DNA of 64,000 nucleotides from a bacterium (GCA_024742475.1 JANSYI010000006.1:124001-188000); one strand, 5' to 3'. Counted from the first letter of the stretch, positions 9,115-18,353 are shown. Notes: a model not told the origin generated them from the sequence alone. Numbers and translations: made by a program.

Positions 9115-10545
9115 GTGCCCCGCTCGTTCCTTGGTGCGCTGCGGTTCGCGGCCTTCGCGTGCGTCGCCTCGACGTTCGCGTGCGGTCCCAAACCGACGGC
9201 GTCCGTTCCCCCTGCGGCCGCGCCCGTGGCTGCCGAGCCGACCACCGACCCCGACGCGCCGCCGGCAATATCTGCCGCGGCACCTCCGCTTCTCCTGCGC
9301 GGCGCTCGAGTGATGACCGCGACCGGCGTGATCTACGAGCGCGGCGACGTGCTCATGCGCGACGGCAAGATCGAAGCGGTGGCGGCGAAGCTCGACGCGC
9401 CCGCGGGCGTCTCGGTGCTCGACGTCTCGGGCAAGACGGTGACGCCGGGCATCATCGACACGCACTCCCACATCGGCGTGTACGCCTCGCCCGGATGGAC
9501 GGCACACTCCGACGGCAACGAGATGTCCGGGCCGACCAAGCCCGAGGTTCGGGCCGCGGACGGGTACTGGCCGCAAGACCCCCAGATCGATCTGGCTCGT
9601 GCAGCAGGCGTGACCACCATGCAGATCCTGCCAGGCTCGGCGAACCTGATCGGAGGTCGCTCGGTCGTGGTCCGGCCCGTCCCCGGCGCGCGCTCCATCG
9701 ACGACGCGAAGTTCGTCGGCGCGCCCTCGGGCCTGAAGATGGCGTGTGGGGAGAACCCCAAGCGCGTCTACGGCGAGAAGGGCGGCCCGGTCACGCGGAT
9801 GGGCAACATGGCCGGATTTCGTACCGCGTTTCAGAAGGCGACCGAGTATCGCCGCAAACACGAGCACCACCGCGCGCATGCCGACGACGAGGACGCAGGC
9901 CCGCCGCCCGAGAGGGACTTGGGGATGGAGACGCTCGCGGGCGTGCTCGCCGGGGACATCCTGGTCCACAACCACTGCTACCGCGCCGACGAGATGCTCG
10001 GCATGTTGGCGCTGGCCGACGAGTTTGGCTTCGAGATCCGCAGCTTTCACCACGCGGTCGAGGCCTACAAGATCGCAGACCGGCTCGCCGAGGCGGGCGT
10101 CAGCGCGTCGGTGTGGGCCGACTGGTGGGGCTTCAAGGCCGAGGCGTTCGATACGACCCGCGCCAACGCGGCGATCCTCTCTGCGGCCGGCGCCCGGGCG
10201 ATCATTCACTCCGACTCGGCACAGGGCATTCAGCGGCTCAACCAAGAAGCGGCCAAGGCCAAGGCCGCGGGCGAGCGCGCGGGCCTGAACATCAGCGAGG
10301 ACGAGGCGCTGCGGTGGGTCACGGCCAACGCCGCGTGGGCGCTGGGAATCCACGAGACCACCGGCACCCTCGAGCCGGGCAAGATGGCCGACGTGGTGGT
10401 GTGGAGCGGCGACCCGCTGAGCGTCTACACCCGCACCGAGAAGGTCTACATGGAGGGTGCGCTGGTGTTCGACCGCGACGACCCGGACGCCCACCACACC
10501 GACTTCGAGGTCGGGATCCCCAGCGCCGCAGGAGACGTGCAATGA
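9115..10545 (+). CDS. Amidohydrolase lipoprotein, catalytic member of a pair
   Basis: 476 residues from a GTG. Residues 1-23 look like a lipoprotein signal (Cys23 after FA), followed by an Ala/Pro linker, so the enzyme is probably anchored outside the cytoplasm. The amidohydrolase TIM barrel begins about residue 60. It shows the PGIIDTHSHIG strand with metal ligands His117 and His119, further metal-site candidates in LVHNHCYR and RSFHHAVEA, and AIIHSDSAQG with the catalytic Asp. The C-terminal LEPGKMADVVVW is typical of imidazolonepropionase/dihydroorotase-like members. It hydrolyses a C-N bond in an unknown substrate. Its stop overlaps the start of the next amidohydrolase (ATGA), the first gene of a four-gene unit. 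Confidence 0.85.
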   Translation: MPRSFLGALRFAAFACVASTFACGPKPTASVPPAAAPVAAEPTTDPDAPPAISAAAPPLLLRGARVMTATGVIYERGDVLMRDGKIEAVAAKLDAPAGVSVLDVSGKTVTPGIIDTHSHIGVYASPGWTAHSDGNEMSGPTKPEVRAADGYWPQDPQIDLARAAGVTTMQILPGSANLIGGRSVVVRPVPGARSIDDAKFVGAPSGLKMACGENPKRVYGEKGGPVTRMGNMAGFRTAFQKATEYRRKHEHHRAHADDEDAGPPPERDLGMETLAGVLAGDILVHNHCYRADEMLGMLALADEFGFEIRSFHHAVEAYKIADRLAEAGVSASVWADWWGFKAEAFDTTRANAAILSAAGARAIIHSDSAQGIQRLNQEAAKAKAAGERAGLNISEDEALRWVTANAAWALGIHETTGTLEPGKMADVVVWSGDPLSVYTRTEKVYMEGALVFDRDDPDAHHTDFEVGIPSAAGDVQ

Positions 10546-11819
10546 GACTCGCTTCACTGTTCCTCATGGTCTTCGTCTGGCTCAGCGCGGGGTCTTCCGC
10601 CGCAGCCGAGCTCTCGTTCGACGATCGCAGCGAAGGACCTCGGGTGGCCATCGTCGGCGCTACGGTGCACGACGGTACGGGCGCGGTGCTCGAGGACGCG
10701 GTGGTCGAGCTTCAGGGCGCGCGCATCGTCCGGGTCGGCACCGGGGCCCCCAGCGCGGGCGCCAAGATCATCGACGCCAAGGGCAAGATCGTCACCCCGG
10801 GCCTCATCGCCGCGTCCACCACCTTGGGCCTGGTCGAGATCGGCATGGAGGGCTCGACGCGGGACACCTCGCGCAACGGCGAGGACCCCATTCGCGCAGG
10901 GTACGACGCGTCGATGGCCGTCAACGCCAACAGCACCCTGCTCGCCGTGCAGGCGATCGACGGGGTGACGACGGCCGCGACCACACCCCAAGGCGGGCTG
11001 CTCAGCGGGCAGGTCGCGTGGATCGACCTGCTCCCCGGTCACCACCGCGACATCGTGGCCAGGCCGCGGGTGGCGGTCGCGGGCGGCCTGGGGCAGCGCG
11101 TGGCAGGGTCGCGCGCGGCAGCGTTTGCCCAGCTGGTCGAGGTCCTCGACGACGCGCGCTTCTACCGTTCCCGCAAGTCCGCGTTCGACCGCCGCGCGTC
11201 CCGAGACCTCGCCGCGCACCGGCTCGACCTCGACGCGCTGGGGCCCGTGCTGGGCCGGACGATTCCCCTCGTCCTCGAAGCACATCGCGCCAGCGACATC
11301 CTGGCCGCGATCGAGCTCGCGAAGGCCCAGTCCCTGCGCGTGACGATCGTGGGCGCGACGCAGGGGTGGCAGGTCGCCGACGCGCTCGCCGAGGCCAAGA
11401 TCCCCGTCATCGTCCACCCCAGCACCAACCTGCCGGGCAGCTTCGACCGAGTGGGGGCTCGGCTCGACAACGCGGCCAAGCTGCACGCGGCCGGGGTCAC
11501 CGTCGGCATCGCGGTGCTCGGCGAGGCGCACAACGTCCGCAACGTCACGCAAGAGGCCGGCATCGCGATCGCCAACGGCTTGCCGCGCGAGGTTGCACTG
11601 CGCGGAGTGACCCACACAATCGCGTCTGCGTACGGCATGGAGGCCGACTACGGCAGCCTGGCCCCGGGCAAGGTCGCCAACGTCGTGATCTGGCCGGCCG
11701 ATCCGTTCGAGCTCTCGACCGTGCCCGAGGCGGTGTACATCCGAGGCACCTCGATTGCGCTGCGCTCCCGACAGACCGAGCTGCGCGACCGATACATCGA
11801 GCGGCTCGGGGTTCGGTGA
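10542..11819 (+). CDS. Amidohydrolase-like secreted protein lacking the HxH metal motif
   Basis: 425 residues. A signal peptide (cleavage about residue 22, after SSAAA) is followed by an amidohydrolase fold related to the upstream gene: GLIAASTTLG sits where the partner has PGIIDTHSH, and the C-terminal LAPGKVANVVIWPADP is well kept. The metal ligands of the first strand are replaced (Ser92 and Thr94 for the two His), and no obvious HxH is present elsewhere, so it is probably not an active hydrolase on its own. The ATGA overlap with the upstream gene suggests equal production, perhaps as a structural partner in a heteromer. Overlaps the next gene by GTGA. Confidence 0.75.
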   Translation: MRLASLFLMVFVWLSAGSSAAAELSFDDRSEGPRVAIVGATVHDGTGAVLEDAVVELQGARIVRVGTGAPSAGAKIIDAKGKIVTPGLIAASTTLGLVEIGMEGSTRDTSRNGEDPIRAGYDASMAVNANSTLLAVQAIDGVTTAATTPQGGLLSGQVAWIDLLPGHHRDIVARPRVAVAGGLGQRVAGSRAAAFAQLVEVLDDARFYRSRKSAFDRRASRDLAAHRLDLDALGPVLGRTIPLVLEAHRASDILAAIELAKAQSLRVTIVGATQGWQVADALAEAKIPVIVHPSTNLPGSFDRVGARLDNAAKLHAAGVTVGIAVLGEAHNVRNVTQEAGIAIANGLPREVALRGVTHTIASAYGMEADYGSLAPGKVANVVIWPADPFELSTVPEAVYIRGTSIALRSRQTELRDRYIERLGVR

Positions 11820-13249
11820 CGAGCCTCGAACCGACGCGGCCCGAGGTCGAGGCGTGGCTCGATGCGGTCTCTCGCCAGGTCCTCGACCACATCGAGCGAC
11901 TCGCCGAGATCCCCTCGGTCGGCGCGGCCGGAGGCATGGTGCTCGGCGACGTGTCCTCGCACAGCCTGCCGATCCCCGAGACCCCGACGCGAGGGTTCGA
12001 CGCGCTGCTGAAGCACGTCATGCGCGCGGCCGAGCTGTCGATCAATGCGGCGGGCCCCGGGTACCTGGCCTACATTCCCGGCGGCGGTCTGCTCACCGCC
12101 GGGGTCGCCGATCTCATCGCCAACTGGGTCAACCGCTACACGGGCGTCAACGCTGCAGCGCCGGCGTTCTGTCGGCTCGAGGCCGACGTCATCGCGTGGC
12201 TCGCCACGCAGTTCGGCTACGGTCCCAGCGCCCGCGGCCTGCTGACAAGCGGGGGGTCGCTCGCCAACTTCTCGGCCATCGTCGCGGCCCGCCACCGCAA
12301 GCTCGGCAGCGACGGCGACTACCGAGACGCCCGCGTCTACACCTCGACGCAGGCCCACCACTCGGTCGCGAAGTCCGTCTCCCTGGCGGGCATTCCCGCC
12401 AAGAACGTCGTCGCCGTCCCCACCGATGACCGACTGCGGCTGCGGCCGGACGCGTTCGAAGACATGCTCGTGCGAGACGCTGGCGCCCGCCTGCGGCCGT
12501 TCCTTCTCGTGAGCGCGGCGGGCACGACCAACACCGGGGCGGTCGATCCACTCGCAGCCCTCAGCGACGTCTGCGAGCGCCACGGCGTCTGGCATCACGT
12601 CGATGGCGCCTACGGAGGCGCGTTCGCGCTGTGCGAGACCGGTCGCGCGCGCCTGCAGGGCATCGACCGCGCCGACTCGGTCACCTTCGATCCGCACAAG
12701 GGCATGTTCCTCCCCTACGGCACCGGCTGCTTGCTCGTCCGCGATGGCGATGCCTTGCGTGCAGCCCACCGGGCCGATGCGCCCTATCTGCAGGACTTTC
12801 GCGACGACGCCGGCCTACCGCCCAGCCCCACCGAATACGGCCCCGAACTCAGCCGCGACTTCCGAGGCCTCCGCGTGTGGCTGTCGCTCCAGCTGCACGG
12901 TGCCGCGGCCTTTCGCGCAGCGCTCGAGGAGAAGCTCCAGCTGGCGCAGACGCTCGCCGCGGCGATTCGGGCCCTGCCCTCGCTCGAGCTGGTCGACGAG
13001 CCCCAGCTCTCCGTCGTCCCCTTCCGCCCGCGCCGCCGCGAGAACGAGCCCCTCGAGGCCTGGAGCGCGCGCACGGCTGCGCTGTGCAAAGCGATCAACG
13101 AGCGGGGAAACGTGTACATGAGCACGACCCGCCTTCCCCATCCCGAGGGCGACGTCGTCACCGTCCGCCCCTGCGTGTTGAGCTTTCGCACCCACACCGA
13201 GCAGATCGCGATGGCCATCGACGACATCACCGCCGCAGCAGGCTGCTAG
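11816..13249 (+). CDS. PLP-dependent decarboxylase, group II (aromatic amino acid/glutamate decarboxylase family)
   Basis: 477 residues from a GTG that overlaps the upstream stop. The fold-type I decarboxylase features are in order: GYLAYIPGGG near residue 83, the TSGGSLANF phosphate-binding segment (144-152), the cofactor-stacking His in AHHSVAK (180-186), HVDGAYGG with Asp263 that pairs with the pyridine nitrogen, and FDPHKGMF with the Schiff-base Lys295. The length fits aromatic-L-amino-acid decarboxylases. The amino acid substrate cannot be read from motifs. Its place between two amidohydrolases and a RidA protein suggests breakdown of an amide or dipeptide-like compound, releasing an amino acid that is then decarboxylated; that is inference. 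Confidence 0.87.
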   Translation: MTSLEPTRPEVEAWLDAVSRQVLDHIERLAEIPSVGAAGGMVLGDVSSHSLPIPETPTRGFDALLKHVMRAAELSINAAGPGYLAYIPGGGLLTAGVADLIANWVNRYTGVNAAAPAFCRLEADVIAWLATQFGYGPSARGLLTSGGSLANFSAIVAARHRKLGSDGDYRDARVYTSTQAHHSVAKSVSLAGIPAKNVVAVPTDDRLRLRPDAFEDMLVRDAGARLRPFLLVSAAGTTNTGAVDPLAALSDVCERHGVWHHVDGAYGGAFALCETGRARLQGIDRADSVTFDPHKGMFLPYGTGCLLVRDGDALRAAHRADAPYLQDFRDDAGLPPSPTEYGPELSRDFRGLRVWLSLQLHGAAAFRAALEEKLQLAQTLAAAIRALPSLELVDEPQLSVVPFRPRRRENEPLEAWSARTAALCKAINERGNVYMSTTRLPHPEGDVVTVRPCVLSFRTHTEQIAMAIDDITAAAGC

Positions 13250-13258
13250 ATCTACGGC

Positions 13259-13633
13259 ATGAGCCACCCCTCGACGCGTTCGCTGGAGTACGGGCCGATC
13301 TTCTCGTGGTCAAAGCAGCACGACGGCATGATCTACACCTCGGGCCACGCGGCGGTGGGCGTCGACGACCTCAAGTTCAGCTACGGCGACTTCGTCCACG
13401 AGGCGCGGGTCACCTTTCAAAACCTGCGCCGCACGCTGGAGAAGGCCGGCTCGGGCCTCGACAAGGTCCTCAAGCTCACCTGCTACATGACCGACCTGGG
13501 CAACTTCGGCCTCTTCAACCAGGTCTACACCGAGTTCTTCGACGTCGAGAACCCGCCGGTGCGGACCTGCGTCGAGGTCCGCCGGCTGCCCTACGACTTC
13601 AAGCTCGAAGTCGAAGTCGTCGCGCACACGTAA
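13259..13633 (+). CDS. RidA/YjgF-family enamine/imine deaminase
   Basis: 124 residues, the family's standard length. RidA proteins hydrolyse reactive enamine/imine intermediates released by PLP enzymes. The substrate-binding Arg102 lies in PVRTCVEVRRLP and the catalytic-type Glu119 in LEVEVVA, both at the expected spacing, so an active deaminase is likely. It starts 9 bases after the PLP decarboxylase, which gives a plausible source of intermediates and supports one transcript from 9115 to 13633. It faces the convergent kinase gene, 15 bases away. Confidence 0.85.
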   Translation: MSHPSTRSLEYGPIFSWSKQHDGMIYTSGHAAVGVDDLKFSYGDFVHEARVTFQNLRRTLEKAGSGLDKVLKLTCYMTDLGNFGLFNQVYTEFFDVENPPVRTCVEVRRLPYDFKLEVEVVAHT

Positions 13634-13648
13634 CGTCGCCGCCGGGCG

Positions 13649-16405
13649 CTACATCCCCTCGAGCTGTGCCTCGAGTTCGTCGAGCGCGTCGAGACGTGCG
13701 TCGGGATGCGTAGGCAGCTCGCCGAAGCGGGCGCGCGCCAAGTCAAGCTCTTCGAGGACCTCCGCGGACGGGTCTGCTCGCGCATGCTTGGCCCGCGCGA
13801 GGGCGAAGTGAGCGGATCCCGAGCGGACCGGGTGCGTGGTCTCGGGCGACGCATCCGCGCGACGGACCGCCTCGGTGCCCGCGACCACGGCAGCCTCGGT
13901 GTCCCCGGCGAGCAGGGAGAGCTCCGATCGAAGCGCGTACACCTCGATGAGGTAGGGGTGCTCGGGGTTGAGGCCGATGAGTAGGGGCTCTGCAGCGGCG
14001 ACGGCGTCGAGACCCTCGCGAGCGTCCTCGAGCGCGAGCGCCTGCCGAGCGAGCGACAGCTTCAAGATGGCCAGCAGCGGCGTGTCTGGGCCAAGGAGCC
14101 GCGTGAGGTCCTCGATGAGCGTCAGCGTGCCCGTGTGGGCCTCGACCCGCTTGCCTTCGCGCCACGCCAGCGCGTTGAGAAAGTCCCGCGCCGCGATCGA
14201 GAACACGTGCTCCCTGCCGTGCAGCTCGAGCATGCGCTCGGCCGCAGGCGCGCCGACCTCTCGGGCCTGCTCCACGTCCCCCCGCTCCCCGAGGAGCGCC
14301 GTGGCGAGGTTGAGCTTGACGTGCTCGGCCGGCTGCAGGGCGTCGCCGCTGTGCTGAGCGTACCGCTCGAGGATCGACAGGTAGCGCTCGATCGCCGCGT
14401 CGGGGTTGCCGAGCTGCTGGTCGGCGTCCGCGAGGTTGGCCTCCGCCTTGAGCGTCGCGACGGCGGTCTTGCCGTAGCGCTTGCGAAACCCCGGCAGCGC
14501 GGTCTCCAACACCTCCTTCGCGCGGCCGTACTCCCCGCGATAGAGCGCGATGCCGCCGACGTTGGACAACGCCCTCAGCCGCACCCCCTCGTCGTCGGTC
14601 TGCTCGACCACACGCGCGTAGGCAGCGTCGGCACCGGCGTAGTCACCCGTGAGCTGCAGCGCGTTGCCTCTGGCGATCTCGACATCGCTGACGTTCTTCC
14701 CCGCGCGCACGGCCGCCGCGCTCACGGCCGGAAGGAGCGCCTCGACGGCCGCGACGTCCCCGTGCAGCGCATGCCGGCCCAAGATCTTCGAGAGCGCCTG
14801 AAAGGTCGCCTCATCGGACCCCGCCTCCGACGCCAGCGTGAGCGCGCGGTCGATCTGCGCGAGCTCAACGTCCGGCTGCCCGCGATAATCAGCCGCCGCG
14901 GCCAGGCTCAACCGTGCGAGAGACTCGATGCCGCGCCAACCGAGCGCATCGGCCTCTTCGACCACCCCCTCGAGCGCCTCGTCGGCCTCCTCGAACCGCC
15001 CCGCCTCGAGCGCCGCGTTGCCCCGAGCGAGGCCGGCGAGCACCGCGTTCGCCCGCGCGGGGTCGGAGACCTCGCGGTACAGGGCGTCCTCGTCGGCGCG
15101 TCGGCAAGCGCGAACGTCCTGCAGAAGATCGAACAGCGTGGACGTGGCCTCGACGTCGCCCTCGAGCGCGACGTCCCGGCTGGCGCGAAGCGCCTCGGTC
15201 CGACCGTCGAGACAGACGCGGCGCGGCAGATCGTCCGGAGCGACCTTGCAGGCTTCGATGTAGCCCTCGCCCAGCTGCGCTGCGTATTCGTCGAGCCGGT
15301 CGATGATCTGCTGGGCACGCTCGGCGGGGAGCGCAGGGGCCTCGCCCGCCGCGCGTGCTCGCATCGCCTCGGCATCCGCCTCCGACCACACCTCCCCGAC
15401 CCTCGCCCCCGCGTCCCCACACCGCGCATCGGTCCCAGCGAACGCCCACATCGCGCCGGCCCCGAGCGATCCGGCGACCACCGCCGCCACGACGGTTTGA
15501 CGCCCCACCTTGCGCGGCGGCTGCGTCGCTTCGAGCAGCGCGGCCATCGAGGGCCACCGCTCGCTCGCGTCCGCGGAGATGCCTCGAAGCAGAGCCTGCC
15601 ACGCGTTGCGCCCGATCCCCGCGGGTCGGGGAGGGAGCTCGGCGTCGCCGTCGAGGATGGCACGGGTGATCATCGACGGCGTGTCTCCGCGAAAGGGCCT
15701 CTGCCCCAGCGCGCTCTCCAACCAGGTCACGCAGAAGCTGAACTGGTCGGCCCGATCGTCGAGCGGCTCCTGACGAAACATCTCCGGCGCCATGTATGCG
15801 GGCGTGCCCGCGGGCGCCAACGCGGTCCCGGTCCCGGTGCGTTCCTTCGGTTGGGCCAGACCGAAGTCGAGCACCAACACGCGGCCGTCATCGGCGATCA
15901 TGACGTTGTCGGGCTTGAAGTCCAGATGCACCAAGCCGGCCTCGTGCGCCGCGGCCAGCCCTCGCCCAGCGTCGCGCATCACCGACGAGACGGCCCCCAG
16001 ATCATCGCGATGCGCCTTGGCCCACTTTCGAAGCGTTCGACCCTCGACGTACTCCATCGCGATGAAGACCCCGTCGGTGATCTCGCCGACGTCGTGTACC
16101 GAGACGACGTTGGGGTGCGAAAGGCGGGCGAGCGTCTGCGCTTCCTCCTTGAGCGACACACCGCGAGACCCCGAGCGCCGAACGATCTTCAGAGCGACCG
16201 TGCGATCGAGCTCGGGGTCGTGCGCCGCATAGACGGCACCCATGCCTCCGCGCCCCAGCGGCCGGAGCACGAGGTAGCGACCGACCGAATCACCGCGATC
16301 GAGCTCTTCGTAGCCGTAGGCATGGTTGGGCGCATCGTCGGCGCCGACGGTTCGCTCGCCGTCGAGCGTGGGGTCGGTGGCAGGCAGGGCGCCTCTAGCG
16401 TACAC
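13649..16405 (-). CDS. Ser/Thr protein kinase with transmembrane segment and long TPR-type C-terminal region
   Basis: 918 residues from a GTG. The kinase domain covers about 44-295: GRGGMG (51-56), Lys73, catalytic loop HLDFKPDN (160-167), DFG (180-182) and APE (206-208). The loop has Leu where most kinases have Arg (HRD), so activation may not need activation-loop phosphorylation. A membrane helix lies at about 303-323. The remaining 590 residues are helical, Ala/Glu/Leu-rich and show repeated TPR-like pairs (for example GNALQLTGDYAGADAAYARV, GGIALYRGEYGRAKEVLE), so partner binding or sensing through TPRs is expected. A longer frame continues upstream to 17395 but runs antisense through the hydrolase at 16432 and is rejected; only 26 bases separate the two starts. 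Confidence 0.85.
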   Translation of the reverse strand: MYARGALPATDPTLDGERTVGADDAPNHAYGYEELDRGDSVGRYLVLRPLGRGGMGAVYAAHDPELDRTVALKIVRRSGSRGVSLKEEAQTLARLSHPNVVSVHDVGEITDGVFIAMEYVEGRTLRKWAKAHRDDLGAVSSVMRDAGRGLAAAHEAGLVHLDFKPDNVMIADDGRVLVLDFGLAQPKERTGTGTALAPAGTPAYMAPEMFRQEPLDDRADQFSFCVTWLESALGQRPFRGDTPSMITRAILDGDAELPPRPAGIGRNAWQALLRGISADASERWPSMAALLEATQPPRKVGRQTVVAAVVAGSLGAGAMWAFAGTDARCGDAGARVGEVWSEADAEAMRARAAGEAPALPAERAQQIIDRLDEYAAQLGEGYIEACKVAPDDLPRRVCLDGRTEALRASRDVALEGDVEATSTLFDLLQDVRACRRADEDALYREVSDPARANAVLAGLARGNAALEAGRFEEADEALEGVVEEADALGWRGIESLARLSLAAAADYRGQPDVELAQIDRALTLASEAGSDEATFQALSKILGRHALHGDVAAVEALLPAVSAAAVRAGKNVSDVEIARGNALQLTGDYAGADAAYARVVEQTDDEGVRLRALSNVGGIALYRGEYGRAKEVLETALPGFRKRYGKTAVATLKAEANLADADQQLGNPDAAIERYLSILERYAQHSGDALQPAEHVKLNLATALLGERGDVEQAREVGAPAAERMLELHGREHVFSIAARDFLNALAWREGKRVEAHTGTLTLIEDLTRLLGPDTPLLAILKLSLARQALALEDAREGLDAVAAAEPLLIGLNPEHPYLIEVYALRSELSLLAGDTEAAVVAGTEAVRRADASPETTHPVRSGSAHFALARAKHARADPSAEVLEELDLARARFGELPTHPDARLDALDELEAQLEGM

Positions 16406-16431
16406 CGCATCGTCGGGTACCCTGAACGCGG

Positions 16432-17334
16432 ATGCTCGTGCTCTCGCGGCGGCAGTGGCTCGGTTTGACAGCAATGGGCGCCGTCGCGGGCTGCCGGCGC
16501 GCGGAACGGAACACCCGCGCACCGGCGCGCATCCCCTACCCCGCGTTTCGGCGCGCGCACCCTTCGGCACTCGTCCGCCCCGCGCCCCGCCCCGCCCCCT
16601 TCGACAACGCCGCGCTCGACTCCCGCTTCGACGCCGTGCGCTGGCCCGGGCCTGCGGGGCAGATGCGCGGGTGGCTGCACATGCCCTCCTCATCCGGCCC
16701 CGTCGCCGGGCTGCTGTGGCTGCATGGGGCCTTCGCGGTCTCGGCCGCGCAGTTCGAGCCGCTCGGCGCCGCCTTCCCGCCCCGCGACATCGCGGTGTTC
16801 GTCCCCGCGTGGCGCGGCGAGAACGGCAACCCCGGCGAGCGCGAGCTGCTCGCCGGCGAGCTCGACGACGCGATTGCAGCCCTCGCGTGGTTCGCGGAAC
16901 AGCCCGGCGTCGACGGCGGCCGACTCGCCGCCTTCGGACACTCGGTGGGTGGCGCGTTGTCGGCACTGCTGGCGCTGATGCCCGATGTACCGCTGCGGGA
17001 GACGGCGAGCGTCGGAGGCATCTACGTCCCCGAGACGTTCGCGCGCTGGGCAAAGACCACGCACAACGGACCGCTCGTTCGGTTCGACCCTCACGACCCG
17101 GCCGAGGGACGGTTGCGCACCCTCGCCGGCAACATGCCCGACCTCGCGCGGCCCCACGTCGCCTACGTGGGGCGAGACGACACGTGGTTCCACCCCAACA
17201 TCGAGCGCATGCGCGAGGCCGCGGCGCAAAGCGGCGCACCGTTTCAGACCGAGTACGTGCCCGGCGATCACATGGGCTCGCTCGCCCATGGCTACACCCG
17301 CTACCTCGCACGAGCTCGCGGGGTGCTCTCATGA
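16432..17334 (+). CDS. Tat-type lipoprotein alpha/beta hydrolase
   Basis: 300 residues. The N-terminus (SRRQWLG, then AVAGC with Cys21) combines a twin-arginine signal with a lipobox, so the enzyme is probably folded before export and then lipid-anchored. The alpha/beta-hydrolase core starts about residue 65, with the oxyanion-loop LHGAF (98-102), the nucleophile elbow GHSVGG with Ser171, an acid in VGRDDTW (Asp249 or 250) and the catalytic His280 in GDHMG. It resembles dienelactone-hydrolase/prolyl-oligopeptidase-type esterases; the substrate is unknown. It is divergent from the TPR kinase and overlaps the caspase-like gene by ATGA, so these two are co-expressed. Confidence 0.8.
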   Translation: MLVLSRRQWLGLTAMGAVAGCRRAERNTRAPARIPYPAFRRAHPSALVRPAPRPAPFDNAALDSRFDAVRWPGPAGQMRGWLHMPSSSGPVAGLLWLHGAFAVSAAQFEPLGAAFPPRDIAVFVPAWRGENGNPGERELLAGELDDAIAALAWFAEQPGVDGGRLAAFGHSVGGALSALLALMPDVPLRETASVGGIYVPETFARWAKTTHNGPLVRFDPHDPAEGRLRTLAGNMPDLARPHVAYVGRDDTWFHPNIERMREAAAQSGAPFQTEYVPGDHMGSLAHGYTRYLARARGVLS

Positions 17335-18353
17335 GGCGCCTGCTCTTCGCCGCGTTCTTCGGCACCGCTGCGTGCCGCCCCGAGGGCGCGAGCACGACTC
17401 CCGACCCGTTCGCCGCGCAGCCCTACGACACCGCGCCACCCTCGCCCCGCGCCAAGGTGTTTCTCGTCGCGGGGGGCGACGACATCGCGAACTTCGCCGC
17501 CGAGGTGCTCGAGCAACGCACCCTGTGGCGCCGCGCGGGGCTGCGGGAGGATGAGATCGCCTGCTACTTCGCCAAGCCCACCACGCAGGCGCTGCGCGAG
17601 GACGCCGAGCAGTACGCCGCCCTCGCCCTCGCGCTGCGCTCGTGTCGAGCCGCCACGCCCGAGCGCCTCTTCACCGACCTCCGCGCCGCTGCGCGGGATG
17701 CAGAGGGCTTCGTCTACCTCTTCGTCACATCGCACGGTCTCGCGTCACAGCTGCGGCCGCTCGAGACCTCGCAAAACCCTCGAACGCAGCGCTTCGTCGC
17801 GTCGCTGGGGCCGGACGAGCGGGATGCGCTCGAGCCGGCCGCGGTTGGGCTCGACGCGGGCGCGGGGCCTCGACTCGGTGACTCGCGTGCCGTCGTCGCC
17901 GCGCTGCGCGAGGGCCGAAGCGCCGAACAGACGATCGTCAGCCCCCGAACGCTCGCCCCGGTGCTCGAGGCGTTTCCGCCCGAGGTGGAGAAGATCGTCG
18001 TGCTACAGGCGTGTTTTTCGGGCGGCTTCATCGACCACCACGCCCGCCGGCGCGCCGACCCATCGCCCGGGGCCGACGCACTGCTGGCCGTTCCCAACCT
18101 CACCGTCCTCACCGCGACCGCGGCCGAACGCCCCAGCTTCGGGTGCGGGTCCGGGGCAGCCCGCACGTATTTCGGCGGTGCGTTCAACGTCGCCCTCGAG
18201 CGCGCGCTGGCCGAGCACCCCCCCCGCGCGCTCCCGTGGGAGGACATTCACCATCGGGTGAGCTTCGCGATCGAAGCGATGGAGGCAGTCGCGGGGCAGC
18301 GAGCGTCGCACCCCGGGTTCGTCAGCCCTCGTATGGCTCGACCACGCCCATGA
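17331..18353 (+). CDS. Caspase-like (clan CD, C13-type) cysteine peptidase lipoprotein
   Basis: 340 residues. A lipoprotein signal ends at Cys15 (TAAC). The core has the clan CD pattern: a hydrophobic strand AKVFLVAGGDD (41-51), a second strand FVYLFVTSHG placing the catalytic His135 before Gly, and a third strand KIVVLQACFSGGF with the catalytic Cys228 after Ala. ACxSGG and TSHG are those of C13 (legumain/GPI-transamidase-like) peptidases. A self-processing or signal peptidase role on the cell surface is possible; cleavage specificity is unknown. It overlaps the hydrolase gene upstream (ATGA) and its last 32 bases overlap the convergent zinc-ribbon gene. Confidence 0.78.
   Translation: MRRLLFAAFFGTAACRPEGASTTPDPFAAQPYDTAPPSPRAKVFLVAGGDDIANFAAEVLEQRTLWRRAGLREDEIACYFAKPTTQALREDAEQYAALALALRSCRAATPERLFTDLRAAARDAEGFVYLFVTSHGLASQLRPLETSQNPRTQRFVASLGPDERDALEPAAVGLDAGAGPRLGDSRAVVAALREGRSAEQTIVSPRTLAPVLEAFPPEVEKIVVLQACFSGGFIDHHARRRADPSPGADALLAVPNLTVLTATAAERPSFGCGSGAARTYFGGAFNVALERALAEHPPRALPWEDIHHRVSFAIEAMEAVAGQRASHPGFVSPRMARPRP

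Noticed and set aside
9045..9245. Longer start for the UbiA gene
   Set aside because: It would overlap the signal peptide region of the divergent amidohydrolase, and the extra residues do not look like UbiA.
16406..17395. N-terminal extension of the TPR kinase frame up to 17395
   Set aside because: It is Arg/Ala low-complexity sequence antisense to the well-supported Tat lipoprotein hydrolase.
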